From an uncultured Lactococcus sp. (lineage in GTDB: Bacteria > Bacillota > Bacilli > Lactobacillales > Streptococcaceae): a DNA stretch of 64,000 nt. A program made the position numbers and the translations under genes. This document shows positions 34,860 through 42,562 of the stretch, in pieces (position 1 is the stretch's first letter; each line of letters opens with the position of its first letter). Under the pieces are notes generated by a model that ran no database searches, had not been told where the DNA came from, and saw only the letters and a program-made list of their open reading frames with translations. The stretch lies in NCBI RefSeq assembly GCF_934191625.1, contig NZ_CAKPUG010000007.1, positions 11,487 through 75,486 of the forward strand, in the 5' to 3' direction.

Positions 34860-36041
34860 TTATTTTATAGCAACTTTTTGTTTTTGAGCTCCTATAATGA
34901 GAAGCATAGCAAGGAGAACAATAACAATTCCTGCAAGTGGTGTATAGACAACACTACTTATCTTCGCTACCTCGCCACCAGTAAATGAACCAAGTGTAAT
35001 ACCAATGTTGAAAGCTGAAATATTAAAAGCTGAAACAAGAGTGATGTCTTGCGGAGTGAATTTTTCAGCCAGTTGGACAACGTAGAGTTGTAAACCAGGC
35101 ACGTTCATGAAGGCAAATAAACCCAACAAGAGCGTTGCAAGTAATCCAAGCCACTGAAAAGCCATTAGTGCTGCTATAAAAAGGATCAGCAAACTTACAG
35201 TTAAAGAACCAAACATTTTAAGTAGTACAGGTAAAATATTTTTGTTTGAATAATGTCCACCGATAGTATTGCCGATTGCTACCATTATACCGTAAGCGAC
35301 CAAAATAAGAACAACAATACTTGAGCTAAAATTAAAAGTGTCTTCTAACAGAGGCGCTAAAAAAGTATAAGCAGCAAAGGTGCCACCGTAACCAAAAGCA
35401 GTAATAAAGAAAGAAGTCATAATATATTTATTGCGGAAAATTCTCGCAAAACCGCTTAAGTTTAGTTTGCCTGGTATAGGGAGGTTTGTCGGAATTAAAA
35501 AGATGCTCGCTAATAATCCAATTAACCCAATTGCAGCAATGAAGATAAAGGACATATGCCATGTAGAATTTTGTCCGATAAAAGTTCCTAAAGGCACGCC
35601 AATAACAGTTGCTACAGTAAGTCCGGTAAACATTAAGGCAATAGCAGAAGCGCGTTTTTCAGGACGGACGACATTTGCAGCAATAAGTGTTGACACCGAC
35701 ATAAAGATACCGTGTGCTAGCGATGCTAAAATACGCCCAACTAAGAGTAGAAGGAAAGTTGGGGCAAAGGCAGATAAGAGATTACCGCTGATAAAGAGTA
35801 GCATAATAGCTAACATTAATGAGCGACGTTTCCATGTGCCTGTCATAATCGTGAGTAGTGGTGCTCCAATAGTTACCCCTAAGGCATATAAAGAAACGGT
35901 AAGCCCCGCTTGAGACAAATTAATATTAAAAGTGTTTACTATCATTGGCATAAGACCAACGCTGATGAATTCTGTTGAACCTATGGCAAAGGCATTAATG
36001 GCTAAAGCCAATAAGGTAAGGCTTGGAGAAATTTTTTTCAT
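34860..36041 (-). CDS. Major facilitator superfamily transporter (DHA1, AraJ-like)
   Basis: 393 residues with 12 membrane segments; motif A-like region between helices 2 and 3 and MFTGLTVATVIGVPLGT (helix 5, antiporter motif C-like) fit the 12-TM drug:proton/sugar efflux group. Second gene after the aldo/keto reductase, 16 nt apart, so both should be controlled by the divergent HxlR regulator. Substrate unknown; efflux of a reactive carbonyl or drug is only a guess. Confidence 0.88.
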   Translation of the reverse strand: MKKISPSLTLLALAINAFAIGSTEFISVGLMPMIVNTFNINLSQAGLTVSLYALGVTIGAPLLTIMTGTWKRRSLMLAIMLLFISGNLLSAFAPTFLLLLVGRILASLAHGIFMSVSTLIAANVVRPEKRASAIALMFTGLTVATVIGVPLGTFIGQNSTWHMSFIFIAAIGLIGLLASIFLIPTNLPIPGKLNLSGFARIFRNKYIMTSFFITAFGYGGTFAAYTFLAPLLEDTFNFSSSIVVLILVAYGIMVAIGNTIGGHYSNKNILPVLLKMFGSLTVSLLILFIAALMAFQWLGLLATLLLGLFAFMNVPGLQLYVVQLAEKFTPQDITLVSAFNISAFNIGITLGSFTGGEVAKISSVVYTPLAGIVIVLLAMLLIIGAQKQKVAIK

Positions 36042-36057
36042 AAAGAGTTCCTATTTT

Positions 36058-36876
36058 TTAAAAATTAAAAGATTCTGGATCTGGTCCTACACGCAGATTT
36101 TCGTCAAGGCTATTTAGGAGATCCATATCCTCTTGATCAAGAGAGAAGTCAAAGATATCACGGTTGGCACGCATACGTTCTGGTTTGACAGATTTCACGT
36201 TTACTAGGATACCTTGTTCTAAGTGCCAACGGAGGATAATTTGTGCTGTTGATTTATTGTGCTTTTGAGCAATTGTCTGAATCGTTTCATTGTCTAACAA
36301 TTGTCCTTGCATCAAGGGCGACCAAGCTTGTACTTTAATATTGTGTACTTCTAAAAAGTGCCGTAATTCTTTTTGAGCAAGTTTAGGGTGAAGCTCGATT
36401 TGATTTACTACAGGGCTTGTTTGGGCATAGGTAAAGAGACGTTCTAAGTGGTGTTTTTGGAAGTTGCTTACACCAATAGCTTTGATACGCCCGGCTTTAT
36501 AGAGATCTTCCATAGCTTTCCACGAAGCTTCAAAGCCATAATCAGTCCCAGGCCAATGAATGAGATAAAGATCAAGGTAATCTAAGCCCAATTTTGCCAA
36601 ACTTGCCTCAAATCTTTGTATCGTTTCCTCATAAGAAAGATGGCTGCCCCATAGTTTTGACGTTACGAAGAGTTCTTGACGTGTAAGGCCTGTAGCTTCA
36701 AGACCAGCCTTGATTCCTTGCCCTGTACCTTCCTCATTACCATAGATTTGAGCAGTATCAATTAAGCGATAACCATTGATGATACCCTCTTTCACGACCT
36801 CAGCAGTTTCCTCATTTGAAATTTGAAAAACACCTAGTCCTACTTCAGGGATATTTGTTGTATTGTTAAGTTCCAT
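36058..36876 (-). CDS. Aldo/keto reductase
   Basis: 272 residues. The AKR tetrad is visible: Asp in RLIDTAQIYGNEEGTG (Asp about 39, Tyr about 44), Lys in FVTSKLWGSH, and His in LYLIHWPG. NADPH binding ends in VKSVKPERMRAN. Reduces aldehydes and ketones, possibly methylglyoxal or similar. AAGGAGA precedes the ATG. First in a two-gene operon with the MFS gene, divergent from an HxlR regulator and sharing its palindromic operator. Confidence 0.93.
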   Translation of the reverse strand: MELNNTTNIPEVGLGVFQISNEETAEVVKEGIINGYRLIDTAQIYGNEEGTGQGIKAGLEATGLTRQELFVTSKLWGSHLSYEETIQRFEASLAKLGLDYLDLYLIHWPGTDYGFEASWKAMEDLYKAGRIKAIGVSNFQKHHLERLFTYAQTSPVVNQIELHPKLAQKELRHFLEVHNIKVQAWSPLMQGQLLDNETIQTIAQKHNKSTAQIILRWHLEQGILVNVKSVKPERMRANRDIFDFSLDQEDMDLLNSLDENLRVGPDPESFNF

Positions 36877-36947
36877 TGTCTTTTTCTCCTTAGGTTTTAT
36901 TTTGACAAAAAATAGTATATAATAAAAAGAACTTGTTGAATAGTACC

Positions 36948-36978
36948 TACTTTTTTGTCATATACATACAAAAAAGTA
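36948..36978. promoter_or_regulatory. Palindromic operator between HxlR gene and aldo/keto reductase gene
   Basis: TACTTTTTTGT, 9 nt, ACAAAAAAGTA: perfect 11-bp inverted arms in the divergent gap. Position suggests the HxlR protein binds here and controls both directions. Confidence 0.7.
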
Positions 36979-37017
36979 AGTTTTGCTTGAAATAAAGGTT
37001 GTAGAAAGGAAATTTTT

Positions 37018-37383
37018 TTGGAAAAAACTTACAATATAGGTGTAGAAGCTACGATGGATGTTATTGGGGGAAAGTGGAAATCTATCATTTTGTGTAATCT
37101 CCGACACCAGCCCCGCCGCCCAGGAGAACTTAAACGCAGTATTCCGGGTATCAGCCAAAAAATGCTGACACAACAATTACGTGAATTAGAGCTGGATAAT
37201 ATTATTATCCGCACAGTTTACAATCAAGTGCCACCAAAAGTTGAATATTCGCTTAGCCCATATGGTGAAAGTTTGAATAATATTTTGGATAGCCTTTGCT
37301 CTTGGGGTGAGGATCACGTGCGCAATCTCAAGGCTCAAGGCGAGGCCGTCTGTATCTTGGAAGAAGATGAGATTGAGGCTTAA
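37018..37383 (+). CDS. HxlR-family transcriptional regulator
   Basis: 121 residues, a winged helix with GGKWKSIILCNL, RPGELKRSIPGISQKMLTQQL and a C-terminal dimer helix. Start is TTG 37018 behind GAAAGGAAA; no ATG or GTG fits. Three Cys (about 27, 100, 111) could make it thiol- or quinone-responsive as in some relatives, which is inference. Divergent from the aldo/keto reductase-MFS pair, followed by a VOC-fold protein, a set that looks like electrophile or carbonyl defence. Confidence 0.9.
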   Translation: MEKTYNIGVEATMDVIGGKWKSIILCNLRHQPRRPGELKRSIPGISQKMLTQQLRELELDNIIIRTVYNQVPPKVEYSLSPYGESLNNILDSLCSWGEDHVRNLKAQGEAVCILEEDEIEA

Positions 37384-37418
37384 GCTAAGACGATAATGAA
37401 GATAATATAGAGGAAAAC

Positions 37419-37811
37419 ATGTATAAACCCAACTTTAAGAAGATACACCACGTTGCTATTATAGGTAGTAATTATGAAAAATCACGAAACTTTTACGTCG
37501 ATATCCTAGGATTTCCAGTAATTAGAGAAAGTCATCGTCCGGATAAAGCAGATATTAAAATTGATCTACAAATGAATGAAAGTACAGAAATAGAACTCTT
37601 CATCAAAGCTGATGCCCCGGAGCGTGTTTCTTATCCCGAAGCAAAAGGTTTACGGCATTTAGCAATACAGACTACTCATATTGAGAAAGACATGGCTTAT
37701 TTATTAGATCAAGGAGTTAAAGTTGAAGAACTCCGTGTGGATGAGATAACCAATAAAAAGATGGTTTTTTTCTATGATCCTGACGAATTACCAATAGAAT
37801 TACATGAATAG
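37419..37811 (+). CDS. VOC-superfamily (glyoxalase-like) protein
   Basis: 130 residues with two beta-alpha-beta-beta-beta modules. Likely metal ligands: His in IHHVAIIG, Glu in EIELFIK, His in GLRHLAIQ and Glu in PIELHE, the lactoylglutathione-lyase/dioxygenase pattern. Reaction unknown. It is 35 nt after the HxlR gene, same strand, so likely cotranscribed. Confidence 0.87.
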   Translation: MYKPNFKKIHHVAIIGSNYEKSRNFYVDILGFPVIRESHRPDKADIKIDLQMNESTEIELFIKADAPERVSYPEAKGLRHLAIQTTHIEKDMAYLLDQGVKVEELRVDEITNKKMVFFYDPDELPIELHE

Positions 37812-37959
37812 AAAAAAATCCAGTTAATGTACTGGAGGAGGAGAAGTTGATTAAGAGTGTCAGAAATTGTTAGGGGCACTTAGGATGGTTTGATATAATG
37901 AGTATATAAATAAAAATTCCAGTATTTTAGAATAAAGATTATTAATAAAGGGAGACTCT

Positions 37960-38355
37960 ATGAAAAAATTTTTATTATTTAGCTCATTTATATTGTCGCT
38001 AACCTTAGTAGGATGTTCTTCTAAAATTAATGAAGACAAAAGCAGATTAACATCTCCCAAAACTACCAGTCAAACAGAGCAATCAGACGAAGCTCAGAGT
38101 AGTGTAATGCAAGAAGATGCTGGAAATGATGAAGATTTAACAGAATTAGAAGAATACTCTACTATAAAATCTCAGGTATCTTTAACAGATTTAACAGGTA
38201 CAGTTTCCTTAAATAATCTAAAGAAAAGAATTATCATATTTAAAGATCACAATCACATAGAAAAATATAAGACTATATTTATTAAGTCAAAAAAAATGGT
38301 AAAAATAATCGATCTATCGGATCACAATACTATGATTTTTAGAGGAACTGTTTGA
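37960..38355 (+). CDS. Putative lipoprotein of unknown function
   Basis: 131 residues. The signal peptide ends in the lipobox LVGC (Cys about 19), predicting lipid anchoring. About 25-70 is acidic and Ser/Thr-rich, likely a disordered tether; the C-terminal half (KIIDLSDHNTMIFRG) is small and beta-like. AAGGGAG precedes the ATG. Low-GC codon use compared with flanking housekeeping genes and the non-coding stretch after it suggest an accessory gene. No family recognised. Confidence 0.75.
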   Translation: MKKFLLFSSFILSLTLVGCSSKINEDKSRLTSPKTTSQTEQSDEAQSSVMQEDAGNDEDLTELEEYSTIKSQVSLTDLTGTVSLNNLKKRIIIFKDHNHIEKYKTIFIKSKKMVKIIDLSDHNTMIFRGTV

Positions 38356-38403
38356 GGGAATAGTCTTACAAAATGAGAATCAATGAATTTAGACAGTAAA
38401 GAG

Positions 38404-38427
38404 GTCCATAAGCAGATGGGCTTTTTT
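38404..38427 (+). terminator. Terminator after the lipoprotein gene
   Basis: GTCCAT, AAGCAG, ATGGGC (one G-U pair), then six T. Confidence 0.7.
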
Positions 38428-38859
38428 GTGTAATTTTAGTATTTATTCATTATTAAGAAACTACATTTAAAAAATTAATAAAAGTACAAGAGCCATTGTT
38501 CCTATCTTTATCCTGGTAAGTTTGATTAAAAGATTATTTTTTAAAAACGAAGGAATTTTTTCATGAACTTATACAATTAAATACCCCCTTAAAGAGTTTA
38601 TGCTTTAAAAGTTTCTCCAAAGCTATACACTAGGTGATCCCTTACACCCATTTTTTAGAAGGGTTTATTACTTCAGAACACTTATATATTTTTTTGAATT
38701 ATCCCTGGCAAAAACGATATTCTCGCACTGTACATTATAATCTTTCTTGTCCTTAGCTATTTTTTAATTCCCCTTTTATGTTTTAAAAGTTTTCTATATA
38801 TAATAAATATAATAATTTTTAGCAGGAAACCTTTTAAAAAACACTAAAATGATTATATA

Positions 38860-38888
38860 TTGCTATATATAAGAGTTTACCGTATAAT
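38860..38888 (+). promoter_or_regulatory. Promoter giving a predicted leaderless rlmD mRNA
   Basis: TTGCTA (38860-38865), 17-nt spacer, TATAAT (38883-38888), 6 nt, ATG 38895. Confidence 0.65.
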
Positions 38889-38894
38889 TGGGAT

Positions 38895-40400
38895 ATGATT
38901 AATCTGAAAATTGGACAAAAAATCCCTCTCAATATTGAGCGTATGGGTATCAATGGCGAAGGAATCGCCTCTTACCATGGGCGCTTGGTATTTGTGCCTT
39001 ATGCACTACCTACAGAAGAAATTTTGGCAGAAATTACAGAAAATGCACGTAATTTTTCACGTGCTAAAGTTGTAAAAATAAATAAAAAGTCAAAATATCG
39101 TGTCAAACCCGAAGACCGTGTGTACCATGAGCTTAGTGGTTCACACATCATGCATCTTGCTTATCCGCAACAATTAGAATTTAAGCGTGATTTGCTACGT
39201 CAATCTCTTGAAAAATATCGCCCAACGGGTTGGAAGAAATATGAACTTTTACCAACACTTGGGATGGAAAACCCTTTACGGTACCGTAACAAATTGCAAT
39301 TCCAAGTGCGTCGACTAAATAATGGCGATGTTATTGCTGGATTGTATAAAGAAGGCACCCATCACTTAGTGAACTTAGAAAATTGTTTGGTTCAAGACGA
39401 AGTAATTCAAAATATCGCAAATCGTATTTGTCGTTTGATTGAAAAATACAACTTACCTGTTTATGATGAGCGTAAAGTCATGGGTATCCGTACTATTGTT
39501 GCGCGACGCAGCCAAAAAACAGGCGAAGTCCAAATTATTTTTGTTACATCAGCACGTATTAGCTTAGATGGACAAGTTTGGCCTGCTCCACGGGAAGAGC
39601 TTTCCAAACGTCAACGTAAAGACTTGGTGAAGATGGATAACATTTTATCTGATTTGACAGAAGAGTTCCAAGAGATTGTTTCTGTATCGGCTAATTTCCA
39701 TCCAAAGAAAACCAGCGAAATTTATGGTGACCGTACACAAATGCTTTTTGCGGAAAAAGAAACGATTACCGAAGGCGTTTTGGATTATGACTTTGAGTTG
39801 TCACCACGTGCTTTTTATCAACTTAATTCGGAACAAGCTAATGTTCTTTACGGTGAAGCCGTACGTGCGCTAAATCCGAAAAAAGATGATCGTGTGATTG
39901 ATGCCTACTGTGGTGTTGGGACAATTGGTTTTGGTGTGGCTAAGAAAGTTAAATCTGTCCACGGGATGGATATTACACCAGAATCCATCGCCGATGCTAA
40001 AGCTAATGCAAAACGCCTTGGCTTTAAAAACTGCCATTATGAAGTGGGTAAAGCAGAACGTATCATTCCTAACTGGTATAAATCAGGACATAGAGCTACA
40101 GCACTTATCGTGGATCCACCGCGTACAGGATTGGATGATGCCTTATTGGAAACCATCACCACATATACGCCAGAAAAATTGGTTTATGTCTCTTGCAATG
40201 TTTCGACGCTGGCAAAAGACTTAGTAATTCTTTCACAATTTTATAGCATCGAATATATTCAATCTGTCGATATGTTCCCCCATACAGCACGTACTGAAGC
40301 GGTGGTGAAAATGCGTAAACTTGCGCAACCTTTGGCAGCACCTTTCCGTGCTGAAAAGCCACAGCAACAATATGACAAGCCACGTAGAAGACGAAAATAG
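38895..40400 (+). CDS. rlmD: 23S rRNA (uracil-C5)-methyltransferase, RlmD/RumA family
   Basis: 501 residues: N-terminal TRAM domain (about 1-60), central insert, then the SAM domain with VIDAYCGVGTIGFGVA, VDPPRTGLD and the catalytic-Cys motif YVSCNVSTLAKDL. It makes m5U in 23S rRNA; Gram-positives often have two paralogues, and position (1939 or 747) cannot be assigned. The iron-sulfur Cys cluster normally just after TRAM (CGGCQ-type) is replaced by LSGSHIMH, so no 4Fe-4S centre is expected. A basic tail (KPRRRRK) ends the protein. Confidence 0.93.
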   Translation: MINLKIGQKIPLNIERMGINGEGIASYHGRLVFVPYALPTEEILAEITENARNFSRAKVVKINKKSKYRVKPEDRVYHELSGSHIMHLAYPQQLEFKRDLLRQSLEKYRPTGWKKYELLPTLGMENPLRYRNKLQFQVRRLNNGDVIAGLYKEGTHHLVNLENCLVQDEVIQNIANRICRLIEKYNLPVYDERKVMGIRTIVARRSQKTGEVQIIFVTSARISLDGQVWPAPREELSKRQRKDLVKMDNILSDLTEEFQEIVSVSANFHPKKTSEIYGDRTQMLFAEKETITEGVLDYDFELSPRAFYQLNSEQANVLYGEAVRALNPKKDDRVIDAYCGVGTIGFGVAKKVKSVHGMDITPESIADAKANAKRLGFKNCHYEVGKAERIIPNWYKSGHRATALIVDPPRTGLDDALLETITTYTPEKLVYVSCNVSTLAKDLVILSQFYSIEYIQSVDMFPHTARTEAVVKMRKLAQPLAAPFRAEKPQQQYDKPRRRRK

Positions 40401-40428
40401 GAAGTTTAGTTTGAGCTGAGAGGAAAAG

Positions 40429-40938
40429 ATGATTTATTTAAAAAAGGCAACCAAAGCTGATGTTGCAGCTATTATGCCGATTATTGCTCAGGCACGAGAA
40501 TTTTTAGGCAAATCAGGGAGCGATCAGTGGCAAGCAGAGTATCCTGCACAGAGTGATATTGAAAATTTTATTCGTAAAGATGTAGGTTACGTTCTGATTG
40601 TGGATGAAAAAGTTGCAGGTTTTTGTGCGGTTATTACCGGAGAAGATACACAATATACGAAAATTTATAATGGCAAGTGGTTAAATGATAGCTTGGACTA
40701 TGTCACTGTCCATTGTTTAGCGCTTTCCGACCACTATCGTGGTTTGGGTCTGACAAAATATCTTTTTTCAAATATCTTTACTTTGATGCAAGCACGCGGA
40801 TATAAAGACTTCCGCGTGGATACGCATCCAGCTAATGCAGTGATGCAGGCAGTATTTGAGCGTGAAGGTTTTGAAAAACGTGGTTTGGTTTTCTACGAAG
40901 GCGATCGCATCGCTTATCAACTCCTTTTGGGAGAGTGA
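40429..40938 (+). CDS. GNAT-family N-acetyltransferase
   Basis: 169 residues with the acetyl-CoA pyrophosphate loop as HYRGLGLTKYLF (about 104-115) and the terminal FEREGFEKRGLVFYEGDR. Acceptor unknown. AGAGGAAAAG precedes the ATG. Follows rlmD by 28 nt and is probably in its transcript. Confidence 0.88.
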   Translation: MIYLKKATKADVAAIMPIIAQAREFLGKSGSDQWQAEYPAQSDIENFIRKDVGYVLIVDEKVAGFCAVITGEDTQYTKIYNGKWLNDSLDYVTVHCLALSDHYRGLGLTKYLFSNIFTLMQARGYKDFRVDTHPANAVMQAVFEREGFEKRGLVFYEGDRIAYQLLLGE

Positions 40939-40939
40939 G

Positions 40940-41259
40940 ATGAATAAAGAAAACTGACAAAGGTTTGGTTTATCGCTTGAACCAGCTTTTCGGATACGCC
41001 TTTATCAAAGCTGGAAAATTATCAACGACACTTGTGTTGCGGACACTCAAAAATAAAAATTGCTTTGTTTTTATCCCCGAATGTGAAAGCAAGTTTGACT
41101 TGAATATTAAAGCTTAACCGAACCAATGAAGAAATCCGTGGGTCTTTTGTCACAAGAAGTCTAGCTAGACAAATAAATAAAAGGGACTGGTATGATCCGT
41201 GCTTTGGTGGTGTCATGTTCGATAAACAGGTGATTAAAGACGGTTATCATTTAATCTAA
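40940..41259 (+). pseudogene. Decayed gene with two frameshifts
   Basis: A good start (GGGAGAG, ATG 40940) breaks at a TGA after five codons. Reading resumes one base on as KTDKGLVYRLNQLFGYAF through VFIPECESKFDLNIKA to a stop at 41117, then again one base on as RTNEEIRGSFVTRSLARQ through GGVMFDKQVIKDGYHLI to 41259. Joined, these make one protein of about 105 residues, so two single-base insertions (or sequencing errors) are the simplest reading. I do not recognise the family. Confidence 0.6.
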
Positions 41260-41281
41260 TCAAACCAAAAAGAGAATAAAA

Positions 41282-41530
41282 ATGGAATATAAAGAAAAAT
41301 TTTTAAAAGATTTTAGTGAATGGGTGGACCAACAGGTTCAACTTTCAGAAATTGCAATGAAAGCCGCAGAAAAAATTGCGCATGAAGATAAAAAAATTGA
41401 AGCAAAAGAAGCAGCTATTCGTTATGAAAGTCGTCTCGATGCTTATCAATTTATTCAAGGGAAATTTGAAAACTATAAAGCAGGTAAAGATTTCCACGAC
41501 GTACCGGACTTAGGTACAAAAACTTTTTAA
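41282..41530 (+). CDS. DUF1912 family protein
   Basis: 82 residues, helical and charged, with IRYESRLDAYQFIQGKFENY and the end motif KAGKDFHDVPDL, matching DUF1912 of streptococci and lactococci. No known function. Located upstream of valS. Confidence 0.85.
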   Translation: MEYKEKFLKDFSEWVDQQVQLSEIAMKAAEKIAHEDKKIEAKEAAIRYESRLDAYQFIQGKFENYKAGKDFHDVPDLGTKTF

Positions 41531-41547
41531 ATATGCAGGAGGGTTTT

Positions 41548-41601
41548 ATGAAATTAAATCCTATGGTTGGTAAACAAGTGCGAGTAACTGCTCTCGCATA
41601 A
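41548..41601 (+). CDS. 17-codon leader-type ORF with near-perfect ribosome-binding site
   Basis: MKLNPMVGKQVRVTALA then TAA. AGGAGGG ends 4 nt before the ATG, a stronger site than most genes in the window. It is followed by a 9-bp hairpin just ahead of the FusB-family gene. Either a leader peptide for attenuation or the truncated start of a lost gene. Confidence 0.4.
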   Translation: MKLNPMVGKQVRVTALA

Positions 41602-41606
41602 GTTTA

Positions 41607-41637
41607 CCGCTAAGTTAACAACATTCTCACTTAGCGG
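41607..41637 (+). promoter_or_regulatory. Hairpin between leader ORF and FusB-family gene
   Basis: CCGCTAAGT / ACTTAGCGG perfect 9-bp stem with 13-nt loop, ending 9 nt before the AAGGAG of the next gene. No T run, so it could act on translation or RNA stability. Confidence 0.5.
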
Positions 41638-41654
41638 ATAGTTAAGGAGAAATA

Positions 41655-42269
41655 ATGAAAGCCTACGAATACAACAGAATAAAATATCTTACTTATGACC
41701 TCATCAACGTCTACCATTCGGTTAATGATAAAGCCACGGTAGAAGCAGTTTATGCTCAAACTGTAGCCGAAATAGAGGCACTTTCGCCAACAAAAGAAGT
41801 TAGACTCTTTTTAGAGAGACTTGCTGAAAGTAAAACAACTAAAGAGCAAGTGGAACGTGAGTTGCTTCGCTTGAAGGATTTAATTGAAGCTTTTGTCTTA
41901 CCATCTGAAAGCCAAATTAAAAAGATTTTTAAGAAGGTCAAAAAGCTTAAAGTTCCAGCGCAAGTAACTTGGGACATGAAAGAACTCACCTATTTTGCTT
42001 GGAATGAGATTTCCAGTCAGCGGAAGTATATCGTGACGAGTGATGGACGGGGTTTTTATGGGACGACATCAGGAAGTATAAAAAATATTTGTGCAATTTG
42101 TCAAAAGACAAGTCAAGTGACACAGTTTTTAGCAACCACTAAAAGAGGTTCTGATGGTACCTATACTAAAAACGGAACATATATCTGTGTTGATAGTGTG
42201 AACTGTAATCGACAAATGCAAAAAATAGAAGGTTTCGAGCATTTCTTAGAAATAATCAAAGAACGCTGA
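41655..42269 (+). CDS. FusB/FusC-family elongation factor G-binding protein
   Basis: 204 residues: an N-terminal helical bundle (about 1-85) and a C-terminal treble-clef zinc domain with Cys146-x2-Cys149 (NICAICQK) and Cys178-x5-Cys184 (YICVDSVNC). FusB proteins bind EF-G, free it from stalled ribosomes and give fusidic acid resistance when acquired; chromosomal members in Gram-positives may have a housekeeping role. Resistance is not shown by the sequence. AAGGAGA before ATG; preceded by a mini-ORF and hairpin. Confidence 0.87.
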   Translation: MKAYEYNRIKYLTYDLINVYHSVNDKATVEAVYAQTVAEIEALSPTKEVRLFLERLAESKTTKEQVERELLRLKDLIEAFVLPSESQIKKIFKKVKKLKVPAQVTWDMKELTYFAWNEISSQRKYIVTSDGRGFYGTTSGSIKNICAICQKTSQVTQFLATTKRGSDGTYTKNGTYICVDSVNCNRQMQKIEGFEHFLEIIKER

Positions 42270-42275
42270 GCGACC

Positions 42276-42304
42276 TTGCAAAAAACTGACAAATCTGATA
42301 GAAT
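42276..42304 (+). promoter_or_regulatory. Promoter of valS T-box transcript
   Basis: TTGCAA (42276-42281), 17-nt spacer, TAGAAT (42299-42304). Confidence 0.75.
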
Positions 42305-42310
42305 AAAAAC

Positions 42311-42503
42311 ACTAAATGAGGAGTAACAAGCCTAATCTTTGAGAGAGAAATCGGTCGCTGTGAGATTTTAGATGAAGCTTGTGAAGGTTGCATTGTGGTC
42401 AGTTAAATAAAATTAAGTGTCTGCTTTAAAAAGGCAGGAATTTAGGTGGTACCGCGCGTGAGCGTCCTATTTTGGATGTTTAGGTGCGGTATTTTTTATT
42501 GGC
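42311..42503 (+). ncRNA. T-box leader of valS
   Basis: Contains the T-box core GGTGGTACCGCG (42445-42456) and a terminator whose GCGGTATTTTTT arm (42486-42497) competes with the antiterminator. Stem I shows AGTA with ACAAGC pairing to GCTTGT; after GAA the next codon-like triplet is GTT (42387-42389), a Val specifier in the expected specifier-loop position. Uncharged tRNA-Val should allow readthrough into valS. Confidence 0.88.
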
Positions 42504-42562
42504 ATACTCTTGAACTTTCCCCTCGACATTATCAACTGTTTTCATACCGAAAGGAAAAATAA

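Larger units (their letters stand above)
38356..38894. other. AT-rich gap with no intact gene
   Basis: 539 bp. A hairpin with T run (38404-38427) closes the lipoprotein gene. The rest is very AT-rich. A stretch ending VPIFILVSLIKRLFFKNEGIFS then stop (about 38485-38565) could be the tail of a lost membrane protein but has no start. The rlmD promoter is at the right end. Confidence 0.6.

Noticed and set aside
35431..35913. 160-codon open frame antisense to the MFS gene
   Set aside because: Shadow of a long hydrophobic gene; no promoter or ribosome-binding site and no family-like sequence.
38485..38565. Hydrophobic reading frame in the AT-rich gap
   Set aside because: No start or ribosome site; kept only as a possible remnant, not called as a gene.
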